Part shown: piece by piece, positions 51,095-62,700 of the stretch | Layout: each line of letters begins with the position of its first letter | Position numbering within the stretch: position 1 is the first letter of the stretch | Assembly: GCF_030815975.1 (NCBI RefSeq) | Contig: NZ_JAUSXL010000002.1 | Coordinates: 4,328,501 to 4,392,500, forward strand | DNA from: Variovorax paradoxus | Lineage (GTDB): Bacteria > Pseudomonadota > Gammaproteobacteria > Burkholderiales > Burkholderiaceae_C | Length of the DNA stretch: 64,000 bases | Direction: 5' to 3' | The notes under the pieces: model-generated | Seen by the model: the letters and a program-made list of their open reading frames with translations, nothing else | What the model was told of the DNA's origin: nothing | The model's database searches: none | Position numbers and translations under genes: made by a program

Positions 51095-52269
51095 GGGCGC
51101 TCCCGCCGGCCTGCTGGATTCCTGTCGCGCTGCTGGCCGTGGCGCTCTCGGCGCCCATGGCGGCGGGTGCGGCCGTGCTCAAGGCCATGCTGATCACGCC
51201 GGACGACGACCCCCGCATGGAGCGCTCCCGCCTGGAGCGTGCCTATCTGGGACATCCGGGCGGCCCGCTTTCCGAAGGGCTCGAGGTCGCGCTCGAAGAG
51301 GCGAAGTTCGAACTCGACGCGGCGGGCGCCGAAGTGGCGCTGGCCACCGCGCCGGCTGCTTCCGTCGACGCGGCGCGCGCCGCGGCGGTGGCGGCCGAGA
51401 AGAACGGCGCGGCGGTGCTGCTGACCGATCTGCCGGCCGAATGGACGCTGGCGGTGGCCGACGCCGTGAAGCTGCCGGTGCTGAACCTGAGCGATGCCTC
51501 CGACCGGCTGCGCCAGCAGGATTGTCGCGCCCGCATGTTCCACCTGATGCCCAGCGAACGCATGCGCAGCGATGCGCTGGCGCAGACGCTGGTGTCGCGC
51601 AAATGGAGCAAGCTGCTCCTGCTGGTGGGCGGCAGCCCGCAAGACGCCCTGCGCGCGGCCACCGCGCAGGCGTCGATCAAGCGCTACGGCTTGCAGGTGG
51701 TGGCCAGCAAGCCGTTCAAGCTCTCGGCCGATCCGCGCGAGCGCGACCTGGCCAATCCGCTGCTGCTCACGGCCGGCAACAGCTACGACGCCGTGTGGGT
51801 GGTCGACAGCGACGGCGAGTTCGCCCGCACGCTGCCCTATCGCACCGTGCTGCCGCGCCCCGTGGTGGGCGACGGCGGGCTGGCGGCGCTGGCCTGGCAT
51901 GCGCAGTTCGAGCGCTACGGCGCGCCGCAGGTCTCGCGGCGCTTTGCCAAGGCCGCGAAACGTCCGATGACCGCGCACGACTGGTCTGCCTGGATGGCCG
52001 GCAAGACGCTGGCCGCCGCCGCCATTGCCGCGCCCAAGGGCCCGAACGCGGCCTGGGCCCAGGCCATCGCCAGGAGCACGCTCGACGGTTCCAAGGGCAC
52101 AGGCCTCAGCTTCCGCGCCTGGGACGGCCAGCTGCGCCAGCCCATGCTGCTGACCGACGGGCAGGGCGTGATCGCGCAGGCGCCGGCCGAAGGCGTGCTG
52201 CACCCGCGCAATGTGCTCGATACGCTGGGCGCCGATGCGCCGGAGAAGCTATGTCCGATCGCGCGCTGA
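51091..52269 (+). CDS. ABC transporter periplasmic binding protein, PQQ-alcohol-oxidation type
   Basis: A 392-residue secreted protein with a signal peptide (PVALLAVALSAPMAAGAA) and a type I periplasmic-binding fold (branched-chain amino-acid receptor-like): MLITPDDDPRMERSR, AAVLLTDLPAEWTL, LNLSDASDRLRQQDCRARMF, VSRKWSKLLLLVGGSP. The family accompanies PQQ alcohol dehydrogenase ABC systems and resembles LutA-type proteins in lanthanide loci. The ligand is not known. ATG 51091 overlaps the propeller stop; the end overlaps the permease start by 19 bases. Confidence 0.87.
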   Translation: MRALPPACWIPVALLAVALSAPMAAGAAVLKAMLITPDDDPRMERSRLERAYLGHPGGPLSEGLEVALEEAKFELDAAGAEVALATAPAASVDAARAAAVAAEKNGAAVLLTDLPAEWTLAVADAVKLPVLNLSDASDRLRQQDCRARMFHLMPSERMRSDALAQTLVSRKWSKLLLLVGGSPQDALRAATAQASIKRYGLQVVASKPFKLSADPRERDLANPLLLTAGNSYDAVWVVDSDGEFARTLPYRTVLPRPVVGDGGLAALAWHAQFERYGAPQVSRRFAKAAKRPMTAHDWSAWMAGKTLAAAAIAAPKGPNAAWAQAIARSTLDGSKGTGLSFRAWDGQLRQPMLLTDGQGVIAQAPAEGVLHPRNVLDTLGADAPEKLCPIAR

Positions 52270-53138
52270 AAACGAAGACGCCCGTGGGCGAACACGCCGA
52301 ACCGCAAGCGCGGCGCGGACTGGGCCATGCGCTGCAGGCGATGCGCGCCATCATGCTGCGCGAGCTCTACAAGTTCTCGCAGCAGACTGGCCGGCTGGTG
52401 TCGGCGCTGGTGCGGCCGCTCTTGTGGCTGGCCGTGTTCGCGGCGGGCTTTCGCAATGTGTTCGGCGTGGCGATCGTCGAGCCCTACGACACCTACATTC
52501 CGTACGACGTCTACATCGTGCCAGGGCTGGTCGGCATGGTGCTGCTGTTCAACGGCATGCAGTCGTCGCTGGCCATGGTGTACGACCGCGAGATGGGCCT
52601 GATGCGCCTGTTGCTCACCGCGCCGCTGCCGCGGCCCTGGCTGCTGTTCTCCAAGCTGTGCGCCACCGCGCTGCTGTCGGTGCTGCAGGCGCTGGTTTTC
52701 GTGATCGTGGCGGCGCTGATCGGCACCGAGCTGCCGCTGCTGTCGCTCTCCGGCCTGCATGCACTGGTGGCGCTGGCGGCCGGCGCGCTCATGCTGGGCG
52801 CGCTCGGGCTGCTGCTGTCGGTGCACATCAAGCAGCTGGAGAACTTCGCGGGCACGATGAACTTCGTCATCTTCCCGATGTACTTCCTGTCGACCGCGCT
52901 CTATCCGCTGTGGAAGCTGCAGGAGTCGGGCGCCGAATGGGTGTATCAGCTGGCGCGCTTCAATCCCTTCACCTATGCGGTGGAGTGGATCCGCTTCGCG
53001 CTCTACGGCAAGGACCCGGGCCTCGCGCCCTACGTGGTGCTCGGCTGCCTCGTCGTCTTCTTCGGTCTGGCCTGCTGGGGCTACGACCCGCAGCGCGGCT
53101 TCGGCGGGCTCACCAAACGCGGAGGAGGCGCGCCATGA
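52251..53138 (+). CDS. ABC-2 type permease, PQQ-alcohol-oxidation type
   Basis: A 295-residue inner-membrane permease with about six TM segments: LVRPLLWLAVFAAGF, VPGLVGMVLLFNGM, LLSVLQALVFVIVAALIG, LVALAAGALMLGALGLLLSV, MNFVIFPMYFLSTALYPLW and VVLGCLVVFFGLACWG. ABC-2 permeases usually export, which contrasts with the binding protein next to it. It works with the ATPase at 49339. The start overlaps the binding protein end by 19 bases and its stop overlaps the next gene. Confidence 0.9.
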   Translation: MSDRALKTKTPVGEHAEPQARRGLGHALQAMRAIMLRELYKFSQQTGRLVSALVRPLLWLAVFAAGFRNVFGVAIVEPYDTYIPYDVYIVPGLVGMVLLFNGMQSSLAMVYDREMGLMRLLLTAPLPRPWLLFSKLCATALLSVLQALVFVIVAALIGTELPLLSLSGLHALVALAAGALMLGALGLLLSVHIKQLENFAGTMNFVIFPMYFLSTALYPLWKLQESGAEWVYQLARFNPFTYAVEWIRFALYGKDPGLAPYVVLGCLVVFFGLACWGYDPQRGFGGLTKRGGGAP

Positions 53139-54130
53139 GAGTGCAGGGCGGTTCCACCCGGCGCGGCTGGCTGCGCGATGCGGCTGCGCTGGCGCTGGGC
53201 GCGTTGCCGCTGGCGCGTGTGATGGCTTCGACCGAGCCCTTTCCTTCCCGCCCCGTCACGCTGTGGGTGCCCTGGCCCGCGGGCGGCGCCACCGACATCT
53301 CGCTGCGCGTCCTGGCTGAACTGGCCTCCGTTGCGCTGGGGCAGCCGGTGCTGACCGAAAACCGCGGCGGTGCCGGCGGCACGCTGGCCATGCCGGTGCT
53401 GCAGCAGGCGCGGCCCGACGGCTACACCATCGCCCAGATGCCGCAGCCGGTGTTCCGCGCGCCGCACACGCAGAAGGTGCTGTGGGATCCGATCCGCGAC
53501 GTGACGCCGATCATCCAGGTGTCCAGCGTGACCTTCGGCGTGCTGGTCGCCGCTGGCAGTTCGATGCGTTCGCTCGACGACCTGCTCGCGTTCGCGCGCG
53601 CCCGGCCCGGCGAGCTGACCATTGCCACCAACGGCATCGGCACCACGCCGCACATGGTGCTGGAGGCGCTGTTCACGGCACGCGGGCTGCGCTACATCCA
53701 TGTGCCTTACAAGGGCACGGCCGAGCAGCTCAATGCGATAGCGGGCGGGCAGGTGATGGCCGGCGTCAATTCCACCGGCTTCGGGCCGGCCGTCGATGCG
53801 GGCACGCTTCGGCTGCTGGCGATCTTTTCCGGCGAACGCTCCAAGCGCTGGCCGCAGGTGCCGGTGCTGCGTGAGCTGGGCTTCGACATCGTGGCCAAGT
53901 CGCCCTATGGCCTGGCCGGGCCGCGCGGCCTGTCGCGCGGCGTGGTGGCGGTGCTGCACGATGCTTTCAAGAAGGCCATGTTCGACCAGCGCTTCAAGGA
54001 CGAACTCGCGAAATACGACCAGGAAGTCGATTACCTCGGGCCGGAGGCCTACGCGCAGTCGTGCCGCGAAATCTTCGCGCAGGAGCGCGCCATCGTCGAA
54101 AAGCTGGGCCTCACACGCACCGGCACCTGA
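53135..54130 (+). CDS. Tripartite tricarboxylate (Bug) family binding protein
   Basis: A 331-residue periplasmic protein of the Bug/TctC family. The signal region has RRGWLRDAAALALGALPLA, with a twin-arginine look. Family motifs are PVTLWVPWPAGGATDISLR, ENRGGAGGTLAMPVLQQARP, GYTIAQMPQ and HVPYKGTAEQLNAIAGGQV. Bug proteins bind small carboxylates, and the family is greatly expanded in Comamonadaceae and Alcaligenaceae. No TctA/B permease is present, so it may serve as a sensor or feed the ABC system. It overlaps the permease stop by 4 bases. Confidence 0.88.
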   Translation: MRVQGGSTRRGWLRDAAALALGALPLARVMASTEPFPSRPVTLWVPWPAGGATDISLRVLAELASVALGQPVLTENRGGAGGTLAMPVLQQARPDGYTIAQMPQPVFRAPHTQKVLWDPIRDVTPIIQVSSVTFGVLVAAGSSMRSLDDLLAFARARPGELTIATNGIGTTPHMVLEALFTARGLRYIHVPYKGTAEQLNAIAGGQVMAGVNSTGFGPAVDAGTLRLLAIFSGERSKRWPQVPVLRELGFDIVAKSPYGLAGPRGLSRGVVAVLHDAFKKAMFDQRFKDELAKYDQEVDYLGPEAYAQSCREIFAQERAIVEKLGLTRTGT

Positions 54131-54142
54131 GGGGGAGCATCC

Positions 54143-56437
54143 GTGAGCCGACCGAACAAGCAAACCACCCGCCGGCTGATCGGCCTTGCCGTGGCCGCCG
54201 CCGCCTGCCCCTCGCCCGGGCATGCGCAGGAGGCCGCGGCGCGGGCTGGCAGCCTGCCGACCGTCGAAGTGGTCGGCACCACGCCCGTGCCGGGCATCGA
54301 GGTGCCGAAGGACCAGATTCCGTCCAATGTGCAGACCGCCGACGACCAGCACCTGCGCCGCGCGCAGAGCCTGAACCTGCCGGACTTCATGGCCACGCAA
54401 TTACCCAGCGTGAACGTGAACGAGATCCAGGGCAATCCGTTCCAGGTCGACGTGAACTACCGCGGCTTCAGCGCGAGCCCGGTGCTCGGCACGCCGCAGG
54501 GCCTGTCGGTGTACCAGGACGGCGTGCGCATCAACGAGCCCTTCGGCGACGTGGTGAACTGGGACCTGATTCCGAAGGCGGCCATCTCGAGCATCACGCT
54601 GCTGCCGGGTTCCAACCCGCTGTTCGGGCTGAACACGCTCGGCGGTGCGCTGTCGCTGCAGACCAAGCGCGGCGACACGCATCCCGGCACCGAGCTGGAG
54701 CTGCAGGCCGGCTCCTTCGGCCGCGTGAGCACCGAGCTCACGCATGGCCGCAAGCTGGCCGAGGGCGGGCACCTTTTCCTCGCGCTAGGCGGCCTCAATG
54801 AAGATGGCTGGCGCAACTTCTCGCCGTCCCGCGTGCGCCAGCTGTTCGCCAAGGTCGGGCAGGACAGCGGAAAGCTCTCCTGGGACCTGAGCTTCACCCA
54901 TGGCGACAACCGGATGGTGGGCAACGGCCTGCTGCCCGAGTCCATGCTGATGCAGAACCGCAAGCAGGTCTACACGCGGCCCGACCGCACTGAAAACCGC
55001 ATGTCGATGCTCACGCTCAATGGCAGCTACCGCCTGAGCGATCAGCAGACGATCTCCATGACCGCCTACACGCGGCGCTCGCGCTACAGCACGCTCAACG
55101 GCGACCTCAACGACGATTTCAATCCGCCGGACAACGAGGCCACAGGCGTGGAGAACCGAACCTACACGCGCCAGCACGGCGAAGGCGTGGCGCTGCAGTC
55201 GACCTATACCGCGGGCATTCACCAGCTCACCTTCGGTGCCTCGGTGGACCGTGCCCGCACGCACTTCAGGCAGACCGAGGCCGAAGGCCTGCTGGACACC
55301 ACGCGCGCGGTGGTGCCGCAGGAAGAGGCCGAAGTCGATGCGCTGCTCGCGGGCAAGAGCCGCACCGCGAGCATCTATTTTTCCGATCTGGTGACGCTGC
55401 GGCCGAACCTGCAGCTGAGCTTTTCGGGCCGCTACAACGACACCCGCGTGAGCACCCGCGACGACGGGCGCGCCTTGCTCGGGCTTTCCACGCAGCTCGA
55501 CGGCGAGGGCCGCTACAAGAAGTTCAATCCCGCCATCGGCCTCACCTGGCAGGCCACGCCGCAGCTTACGGCCTATGCCGGCTGGAGCCAGGGCAGCCGC
55601 GCGCCGAGCCCGATCGAGCTGGGCTGCTCCGATCCGGCGAACGCCTGCGTGCTGCCCAACGCACTGCAGTCCGATCCGCCGCTCAAGCAGGTGGTTTCGC
55701 AGACCTTCGAAACAGGCCTGCGCGGCACGCTCGATTCCGGCGTGCGGTGGAATGCCTCGGTGTTCCGCACAGTCAACGAGGACGACCTGCTGTTCGTGAG
55801 CAGCGGGCTCTCGCGCGGCTACTTCAGCAACTTCGGGCGCACCTTGCGCCAAGGCGTGGAACTGGGCCTCTCGCAGCAGACAAGCAGCGTGGACTGGTCG
55901 CTGTCGTACAGCTACCTGCGCGCGAGATACGACTCGCCGGCCTGCCTGGTGTCCGAATCGAACAGCAGCGCCGAGACCAGCCCCGCCTGCACCGGCGAAG
56001 GCGAGATCGCGGTGCGGCGCGGCGACCGCCTGCCGGGCCTGCCGGCGCACTCGCTCAAGCTCAACGTCGACTGGCGGGTGACGCCCGAATGGACCCTGGG
56101 CGCGCAGTACCGCGTCTATTCGCGGCAGACGGTGCGCGGCAACGAGAACGGCCTGCACACGCCCGACGGAGCCGACTTCAGCGGCAGCGGCCGCATCGGC
56201 GGCTATGCGCTGCTCGACCTCACCGCGCGCTGGAAGCTCGCGCGCAACCTGGAGCTTTTTGCCAAGGTGGCGAACGTGTTCAACCGCCGCTACGCCACCG
56301 CGGGCCAGCTGGGCCGCAACGGCTTCGATGCGAGTGGCGCGGTGGCGGCGCCCGATGCATGGCGCAACGCGCAGTTCGTGGCGCCGGGCGCGCCGCGTGC
56401 GGTGTGGGTGGGCATGAGGGTGCAGTTGGGCGTTTGA
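54143..56437 (+). CDS. TonB-dependent outer-membrane receptor, candidate lanthanide/metallophore receptor
   Basis: A 764-residue TonB-dependent receptor. A signal peptide ends near GHAQEA (residue 30). The plug begins PTVEVVGTTPVPGIEV and has NYRGFSASPVLGTPQG, YQDGVRINEPFGDVV and LLPGSNPLFGLNTLGGALS. A 22-strand barrel ends with AVWVGMRVQLGV. The start is GTG 54143 with GGGGGAG 4 bases before it. It is related to siderophore-type receptors; its place at the end of the xoxF-adjacent ABC cassette fits LutH-like uptake of lanthanide chelates, which is inferred. Confidence 0.9.
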   Translation: MSRPNKQTTRRLIGLAVAAAACPSPGHAQEAAARAGSLPTVEVVGTTPVPGIEVPKDQIPSNVQTADDQHLRRAQSLNLPDFMATQLPSVNVNEIQGNPFQVDVNYRGFSASPVLGTPQGLSVYQDGVRINEPFGDVVNWDLIPKAAISSITLLPGSNPLFGLNTLGGALSLQTKRGDTHPGTELELQAGSFGRVSTELTHGRKLAEGGHLFLALGGLNEDGWRNFSPSRVRQLFAKVGQDSGKLSWDLSFTHGDNRMVGNGLLPESMLMQNRKQVYTRPDRTENRMSMLTLNGSYRLSDQQTISMTAYTRRSRYSTLNGDLNDDFNPPDNEATGVENRTYTRQHGEGVALQSTYTAGIHQLTFGASVDRARTHFRQTEAEGLLDTTRAVVPQEEAEVDALLAGKSRTASIYFSDLVTLRPNLQLSFSGRYNDTRVSTRDDGRALLGLSTQLDGEGRYKKFNPAIGLTWQATPQLTAYAGWSQGSRAPSPIELGCSDPANACVLPNALQSDPPLKQVVSQTFETGLRGTLDSGVRWNASVFRTVNEDDLLFVSSGLSRGYFSNFGRTLRQGVELGLSQQTSSVDWSLSYSYLRARYDSPACLVSESNSSAETSPACTGEGEIAVRRGDRLPGLPAHSLKLNVDWRVTPEWTLGAQYRVYSRQTVRGNENGLHTPDGADFSGSGRIGGYALLDLTARWKLARNLELFAKVANVFNRRYATAGQLGRNGFDASGAVAAPDAWRNAQFVAPGAPRAVWVGMRVQLGV

Positions 56438-56728
56438 GGCGACGCAAGCTCGCTTCCTGCGCGCGGGTCATGACTGTCGACTGAACCTGTGGCAGACGGA
56501 CCACGGTCAATTCGTGTCAATGAAAACTTAACGACTCATTGCTGCGGATGGACGGTGTGACATATGTGGCGTCTGTCGCCTGAATCTGCACGCGCTTCAT
56601 TTTTTTGACATTTCTTACGAGAACCCCCCTAGACAATTCGGACCCGCTGACTTGGCTGTCAGCGATCCAGCATATCGCCTGTTGCGACGTGTGTTGCTGC
56701 CATGTTGAGCGGTCAGGGAGAGGAAGAG
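56438..56728 (+). promoter_or_regulatory. Leader region of the giant haemagglutinin gene
   Basis: This 291-base gap is less GC-rich than the genes. TTGACA at 56605-56610, after a T-run, is followed 19 bases later by TAGACA (56630-56635), a possible though long-spaced sigma-70 promoter. A perfect inverted repeat CGCTGAC/GTCAGCG lies at 56645-56664. AGGGAGAGGAAGAG directly before ATG 56729 is a strong ribosome site. No terminator for the receptor gene is evident. Confidence 0.45.
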
Positions 56729-59700
56729 ATGAACAAGAATTTCCACCGGGTGATCTGGAGTGCCGCGCGCGCGATGCGCGTCGTCGTTCACGAGGCGGCG
56801 ACCACCACCGGTAAGGGCTCTTCCAAGGCGATCACGATCACCAAGGGCGTGTTCGCCGGCGTTGCAGCCGTTGCGCCCATATTGTTGGGTTTCTCGCTCG
56901 CGGGACTGCTGGCGGCGCCCTATGCGCAAGCCCAGATCGTCGCCAACCCCATGGCTCCCGGCGCCCTGCGCCCCACGATCCTCGTGGCGCCGAACGGCGT
57001 GGGTGTCGTCAACATCACCACGCCCTCGGCCGCCGGCGTTTCCAGAAACCAATACATCCAGTTCGACGTTAACGGCCGGGGCGTCATCGTCAACAACGCA
57101 CGAAGCAATGTGCAGAGCCAGTTGGGCGGCTGGATCAATGGCAACCCCTATTTGGCCACCGGCCCGGCGCGCGTCATCCTCAACGAGGTGAACTCCTCCA
57201 ATCCGTCGTACGTCAACGGCCCGGTGGAAATCGCGGGCCAGCGCGCGGAGTTCATCCTGGCCAACCCGTCCGGCATCGCCGTGAACGGCGGCACCTTCAT
57301 CAACTCTTCTCGCGTGACCCTGACGACCGGCACGCCGCAGTTCAATGCCTTGGGCGGCCTGGACGCCTATGTGGTACGCGGCGGCAATGTCACCGTGGGC
57401 AGCGGCGGGCTCGACGCGACCCGCGCCGACCTGCTCACGCTGATCTCGCGCGGGGTGGTCGTCAACGGCGGAATCTGGGCCAACGACCTCAAGCTGGTGG
57501 CCGGGGCCAATGTGGTGAGCGCCGATGCGATGAACGTCACGCCCACGACCGGCACCGGTCCCGCGCCGAGCTACGCCATTGACGTGGCGCAGCTCGGCGG
57601 CATGTATGCCGGGCACATCCAGTTGCTGGCGAATGAGGCCGGCATCGGTGTGCGCAACGCGGGCGCGATCCAGGCCTCGGCAAGCGCCGGCGTGGCGGGC
57701 CTTGCCGGGCTCGGTCAACTCGTCGTGACTTCGGCCGGCCGACTCGAGAACACCGGCACGATCCAGGTCACGGCCAATGCGAACCTCTCGGCCTCGGCGC
57801 TCGCCAACAGCGGCACTGTCTCGGGCGGCAGCAACCTCAAGGTCACGACACAAGAGAATCTGACCAACGCGCTCAACGGAGCCGGCGGCACGCTCGAAGG
57901 CCAAGGCATTCAACTCGCCAGCACGGCAGGCGACATCGACAACCGCGGCGGCACCATCCGCCAGACCAGCGGCGTGGCGCTGACCCTTGCTGCGCCCACG
58001 GTGAGCAACACCCGCGGCGGAGTGATCGGTCTCGAGCCCGCCCCGGCGCCGACGGCTGGAACGGGCGGAACGGCCGGCACCGGCACCACTTCGGGCGGCA
58101 CCACCGGCACGGGATCGACCTCGTCCGGCGGCACCACGACGGCGACCGGCGGGACGACAACCACGACCACTGCGCCGGTGCCCATCGAGCCGGGCACCAT
58201 CACCGCCGCCGGAGCGCTTCGCAACGATGGCGGCAAGATCTACGCGGGCGGCCCGATCACGCTGCAAAGCGCCAACCTGATCAACAGCGGCGGCACCTTG
58301 AGCGTCGCGAGCATGGCGCTGAGCCAGCCGAGCTTCTCCAACCACGGGGGCACCCTGAACGTCTCCAGCGCGTTCACCGGCAGCCTGGGCACCTTCGACA
58401 ACTCGGCAGGGACGCTGAACGCCGGCAGCCTGGACATCGCCACCAGCGGCGACGTCGTGAACACCGACGGCGTGCTGACCAGCGCGACCGACGCGAACCT
58501 CTCCGTGGGCGGCACACTCGAGAACACGCGAGGAACGATCACGGCGACTGGTGCGCTGACCGCCAACGTGGCTGGCGCGATCAGCAACACGGGCGGCACC
58601 CTGGCCTCCAACCAGGCCCTGGCACTCACCGGCCAGTCCCTGAACAACAGCCAAGGCACCATTCAGTCGGCTGGCGGTAACGTCCAGCTCACCCTCGGCC
58701 AGCAGTTGCTGAACACCGATGGCCATATCGCCAGCGGCACGAACCTCGCGATCCAGACCGGCAGCCTCGAGGGCAGCAGCGGGCACCTTCAGAGCACCGG
58801 CGACCTGTCCATCACCGCCGCGCAGGGCCTGAGCGCCACCGGCACCACCGTCGCGGGCGGCAACGCCATGCTGCAAGGCGCCTTCGTCGATCTCTCCGGC
58901 AGCCAGACCGGCGCCGCCAATATCGCGATCACCGCCACCCAGGGCAACGTGACCACCAGCGGCGCCACCGTGGCCACGCCCGGCACCCTGGCCATCACGG
59001 CCAACGCACAACTCGGCCAGACGCTCGTGAACAGCGCCGGCCAGCTGAACGCCGGCCAACTGCAGATCAATGTCTCGAACCTCGCCAACACCAACGGCGG
59101 CCAGATCGTGCAGACCGGCACCGGCGCCACAGTGCTCGCCGTCAGCGGCGGCATCGACAACTCGAACGGCCGCATCGCCAGCAACGGCCAGGACCTGAGC
59201 CTCAGTGGCGCCACCATCACCAACACCGGCGGCGGCATCGAACATGCCGGCACCGGCACGCTCAGCATCGCCGGTGGCAGCTACAGCGGCGCCAACGGCC
59301 AGATCACCGGCAACGGCGCACTGGCAGTGGCTGTGTCCGGTGCGTTCAATCAGGACGGCGGCACCACCTACGCCCGGCAGATCGACCTGAGCGCGGGATC
59401 CCTGAGCAACCAGGGCGGCAGCCTCGTGCAGGCCGGCAGCGGCGCCACCACGCTGGCCGTGGGCGGGCTGCTGAACAACAACGCGGGCACCATCGCCAGC
59501 AACGGCCCCATCGCCGCGAGTGCAGGGTCGATGAGCAACCAAGGCGGCACGCTGCAGGCGGCCGGCAGTTCCGACCTGAGCCTCACGGTCGCCAACCAGC
59601 TCGACAACTCGGCTGGCGGCAAGATCCTCGCGGGCGGCAACGCCACCGTCGCGGCCGGCAGCCTCAAGAACGACGCCGGAAGTTTGACGGCTGTCGGGGA

Positions 59701-62700
59701 CCTGGCCGTCACGGTCGCCGGGGCCGCGACCAACGTCGGCGGCACACTGGCGGCCAACGGCAACACCACGCTGACAGCCGGCACGCTGGACAACAGCAGC
59801 GGCACGACCGCGGCCGTCACCGGCAACCTGAGCGCCACGACCACCGGTGCGACGACCAACAACGGCGGCACCTTGCAAGCCGGCGGCGCCGCCACCTTGA
59901 GCAATGGCGGCCTGATCAACCAATCGGGCAAGGTCTTCGGCAACAGCCTGTCCGTGAACACCCACGGCAACACGCTGGACAACACGCAAGGCACCCTGGC
60001 CGCGACCACCACGGTAGCCACCAGTTCGGGAATGCTCTTGAACGACGCCGGCCTGATCCAGTCGAGCGGGACCATGACCGTCAACACGAACGGTCAAAGC
60101 CTGAGCAACACCCATGCGGCCGGCTACACCAACGGCCAGGGCGGCATCACCAGCGGCGGCGCGCTCGACCTGAAGACCGGCGCCATCAACAACGCTACCG
60201 GCTTCATCGGCGCGAAGAACACGTTGACCGCCAGCACCCAGGCGTTCTCCAACGCGGGCGGCGGCGTGGTGCTCGGGCAGTCCACCGTCGCCATCAACAC
60301 CAATGGAAGCACCTACGACAACAGCGGCGGCCAGACCCTGGCCGCGGGCGATCTGGGCATCGCCGCAGGAACGCTGACCAACACCGGTGGCCTGATCCGC
60401 TCGGCGGCCACGACGACGCTGAACGCCGGCAGCGTCGTCAATACGAACACGCGCGGTACCGACCAGGGCATCGAGGGCCGGAACGTCGCCATCGGCACTG
60501 GCAACCTGAACAACAACGCGGGCGCCATCCGGGCCGACCTCAACGCCACGATCACCAGCGGCGGCACGGTCGACAACACGAACGGCCTGATCTCCGCGGG
60601 TGACACGCTCAAGATCGTGGACCCCAACGCGGCCACGCCCAGCGCCAAGACCCTGAACCTGATCAACACCGGCGGCACGCTGGTCGCGGACAAGAGCCTG
60701 CAGATCGATGCCGCCACCTTCAGCGGTGACGGCCAGCTCGTCTCCGGCCAGGATCTCTCCGTCGCGCTCACGCAGGACATCGTCAACAACGCCGAGGTGA
60801 TCGCGAATGGCAACCTGAGCTACACCACCACGGGCCACTTCACGAACAACGGCAAGCTGCTCGCGGGCCAGACGCTGACGGTGGTCGGCCACGACATCGA
60901 CAACACCGCCAATGCAGAGATGTCGGGGACGAACACCACCGTCAACGCCGCCGGCACCTTGACCAACCGCGGGCTGATCGACAGCGCCGGCACCACCCGC
61001 CTCAATGCCGGGGCCGTGAACAACGTCGGCACGGGCCGCATCTATGGCAACGACATCTCGATTGCCGCCGGCACGCTGCTCAACGACATCGAGACCCTCG
61101 ACGGCGTGACCAAGTCGGGGACGATTGCGACGCGCAACACCCTGAACATCGGCGCGGCCACCATCACCAACCGCGAACATGCGCTGATCTTCAGCGGCGG
61201 CGATATGGCCATTGGCGGCGCCCTGGATGCCGCCGGCAAGGCCACCGGCCAGGGCGGCACGCTCAACAACCTGAGCGCCACCATCGAATCGCTGGGCAAC
61301 ATGTCGATCTCGATGGCGCAGATCAACAACTGGGACACGCACATCAAGCTGGGGCCGCAGGCCACCACGACGACGCAGGTGGTCAGCGTCGCACCGGTCG
61401 GCGGCGGAGGCTTCTACACGCTCGACCAGGTCGTCGTCATTCCCGGCCAGCCCTTCGTGTGGGCGCGCAACCCCGACGGCTCCACCGGCGCCTTGCTGTA
61501 CAGCAACGGCTACGGCATTTGGACCACCACCTCCACGACCACGGCCGATACCGCCATCAACGCCGATCCGGCCCTCATCTCCTCGGGCGGCGACATGACG
61601 CTCGTGGGGGCCGTCTACAACCGGGACAGCCGCATCATTGCCGGCGGCACGCTGACCGCAGCCAACGTCACCAACGAGGCCCTGAAGGGGAACTACCGGA
61701 CCACCAGCTTCTCGACCGTGGTCAATGACAAGGGACAGCAACAGCCGATTGTTCTCGGGCCGACAAAAAACGGAACGGTCGATGTCGGCGCGTTCGAGTA
61801 CATCGACCACGTCAACGCCACCAGTGGCTACAACCCGGGCACCGCGGCCACGGGATCCACCGGCGCGAGCGGCGGTGGGGCTGGCAGCGCCACCGGCGGC
61901 ACCCGCACGGGCACCATCGTCGAGGTGGCCGCCAACGTCGGCGGCGTTGCAGGCGCGGGTGGCGCCGGCGCCGGCGCCTCGGGCGGCGCCAACGGCGGCA
62001 GCGGCCAGGCCATCCCGCTGGTGGTGCGCACCAGCACGCCGAACGTGGGCCTTCCCACGGCCAGCCTGTTCAGCCTTCATGCCGGACCTGGCGGTTATCT
62101 GGTCGAGACCGATCCGCGCTTTGCGAACTACCGCGCCTGGCTCAGCAGCGACTACCTGCTGAACAGCCTCGGGCTCGATCCGAACCACACGCTCAAGCGG
62201 CTGGGTGATGGCTTCTACGAACAGAAGCTCATCCGCGAGCAGGTGGCGCAGCTCACGGGCTACCGCTTCCTGGACGGCTTCAGCAGCGACGAAGACCAGT
62301 ACACCGCGCTGATGAACGCGGGCGTGACCTTCGCGAAGCAATATGGCCTGCGCCCCGGCGTGGCGCTGACGGCTGCGCAGATGGCGCAGCTCACCAGCGA
62401 CATCGTCTGGCTGGTCGAGCAGACGGTGACCCTGCCGGACGGCAGCACGCAGCGGGTGCTCGTTCCGCAGGTCTATGTGCGCGTGCGGCCCGGCGATATC
62501 GATGGATCGGGGGCGCTGCTGAGTGCGGACGCGACGGTCATCAAGAGTTCGGGCGACCTGGTCAATACCGGGACCATCGCCGGGCGGACGCTCGTGTCGA
62601 TCAACGCCGAGAACGTCAACAACCTGGCCGGCGGCCGGATCGCGGGCGGCAGCATCGGCATCAACGCGCGCAACGACATCAACAACATCGGTGCCAGCAT

